From positions 1 to 64,000 of the forward strand of contig JAOALB010000211.1 in the NCBI GenBank assembly GCA_025331125.1: 64,000 nt of DNA, written 5' to 3'. Positions 63,946 to 64,000 of this stretch are shown here, in pieces. Numbering within the stretch: the first letter of the stretch is position 1; every line of letters begins with the position of its first letter. Made by a program: the position numbers and the translations under genes. The notes beneath the pieces were generated by a model, which saw only the letters and a program-made list of their open reading frames with translations, was not told the DNA's origin and ran no database searches. Source of the DNA: Mycogone perniciosa. Taxonomy: Eukaryota; Ascomycota; Sordariomycetes; Hypocreales; Hypocreaceae.

Positions 63946-64000
63946 TATCGCGGAGCGCGGTATAGCTATATAAAGTATAAAGAGAAATAGGAATAAAGCT
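63946..64000 (-). repeat. 5' LTR B of copia copy 2 (partial)
   Basis: First 55 bases ('tatcgcggagcgcggtatagc...') match 56997 onward, with TG changed to TA. The rest is outside the window. Confidence 0.85.

Larger units (their letters stand above)
56997..64000 (-). mobile_element. Ty1/copia family B copy 2, inverted, incomplete at window edge
   Basis: Inverted full-length relative of 33672-40926: 3' LTR 56997-57270, polypurine tract (tacccccta, 57271-57279), post-pol region to about 58600, RT near 59600-59840, integrase near 61500-61620, primer site 63929-63945 and the first 55 bases of the 5' LTR from 63946. Less RIPed than copy 1: the 3' LTR keeps its TG and GCGGAGCGCGG. The 78-codon plus frame at 60902-61138 is antisense to pol. 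Confidence 0.85.

Overview
This window looks like a gene-poor, extremely AT-rich block of a filamentous ascomycete (Pezizomycotina) genome. CA and TG dinucleotides are almost absent, TA dominates, and recognisable retrotransposon reading frames are full of TAA/TAG stops at former Gln and Trp codons. That is the signature of repeat-induced point mutation (RIP). The short spliceosomal intron (GTAAGT...CTAAT...AG), the Tad-type LINE relics and the half-tRNA-iMet primer sites of the copia elements agree with a fungal source. No bacterial gene, rRNA, tRNA or CRISPR was seen.

Layout. 1-76: (AAAT)19. 77-11897: RIP-eroded nest in which a minus-oriented LTR element (family F) appears to be split by a plus-strand Ty3/gypsy element (family C). 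12050-14640: GC-balanced island holding a Tad-type RNase H relic, one intron-containing gene for a 69-residue secreted cysteine-rich protein, and a CHAT-domain relic. 14650-28019: RIP-degraded DNA containing a complete 6.07-kb gypsy element (17738-23811). 28020-32048: truncated Ty1/copia element (family A) closed by an inverted LTR. 32088-41400: LTR D fragment, then gypsy C copy 2 split by a complete 7.26-kb Ty1/copia element (family B, 33672-40926, TSD ATAAT). 41400-48270: minus-strand gypsy. 48280-50640: minus-strand Tad-like LINE. 50914-50989: un-RIPed 76-bp LTR-like insertion with TSD AAAGG. 51447-52480: un-RIPed 1034-bp non-autonomous LTR element (TRIM-like) with 89-bp LTRs, TSD GGAGG and an Asn/Ala-rich repeat ORF. 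53798-54932: truncated copia B copy hit by a solo LTR A (TSD TATAT). 54933-56996: LTR F and internal piece. 56997-64000: inverted copia B copy running off the window.

Biology. The insertions form layers: old, heavily RIPed elements, then copia B and solo LTR A inserted into them, then two late arrivals that escaped RIP. The only convincing intact host gene is the secreted cysteine-rich protein at 12988-13270. An effector-like gene in a GC island inside RIPed repeats is typical of two-speed fungal genomes, but its function cannot be read from sequence. Most open frames elsewhere are accidental or antisense to dead transposons.

All identities and alignments were judged by eye. LTR boundaries with matching target duplications are exact; other element edges are approximate.
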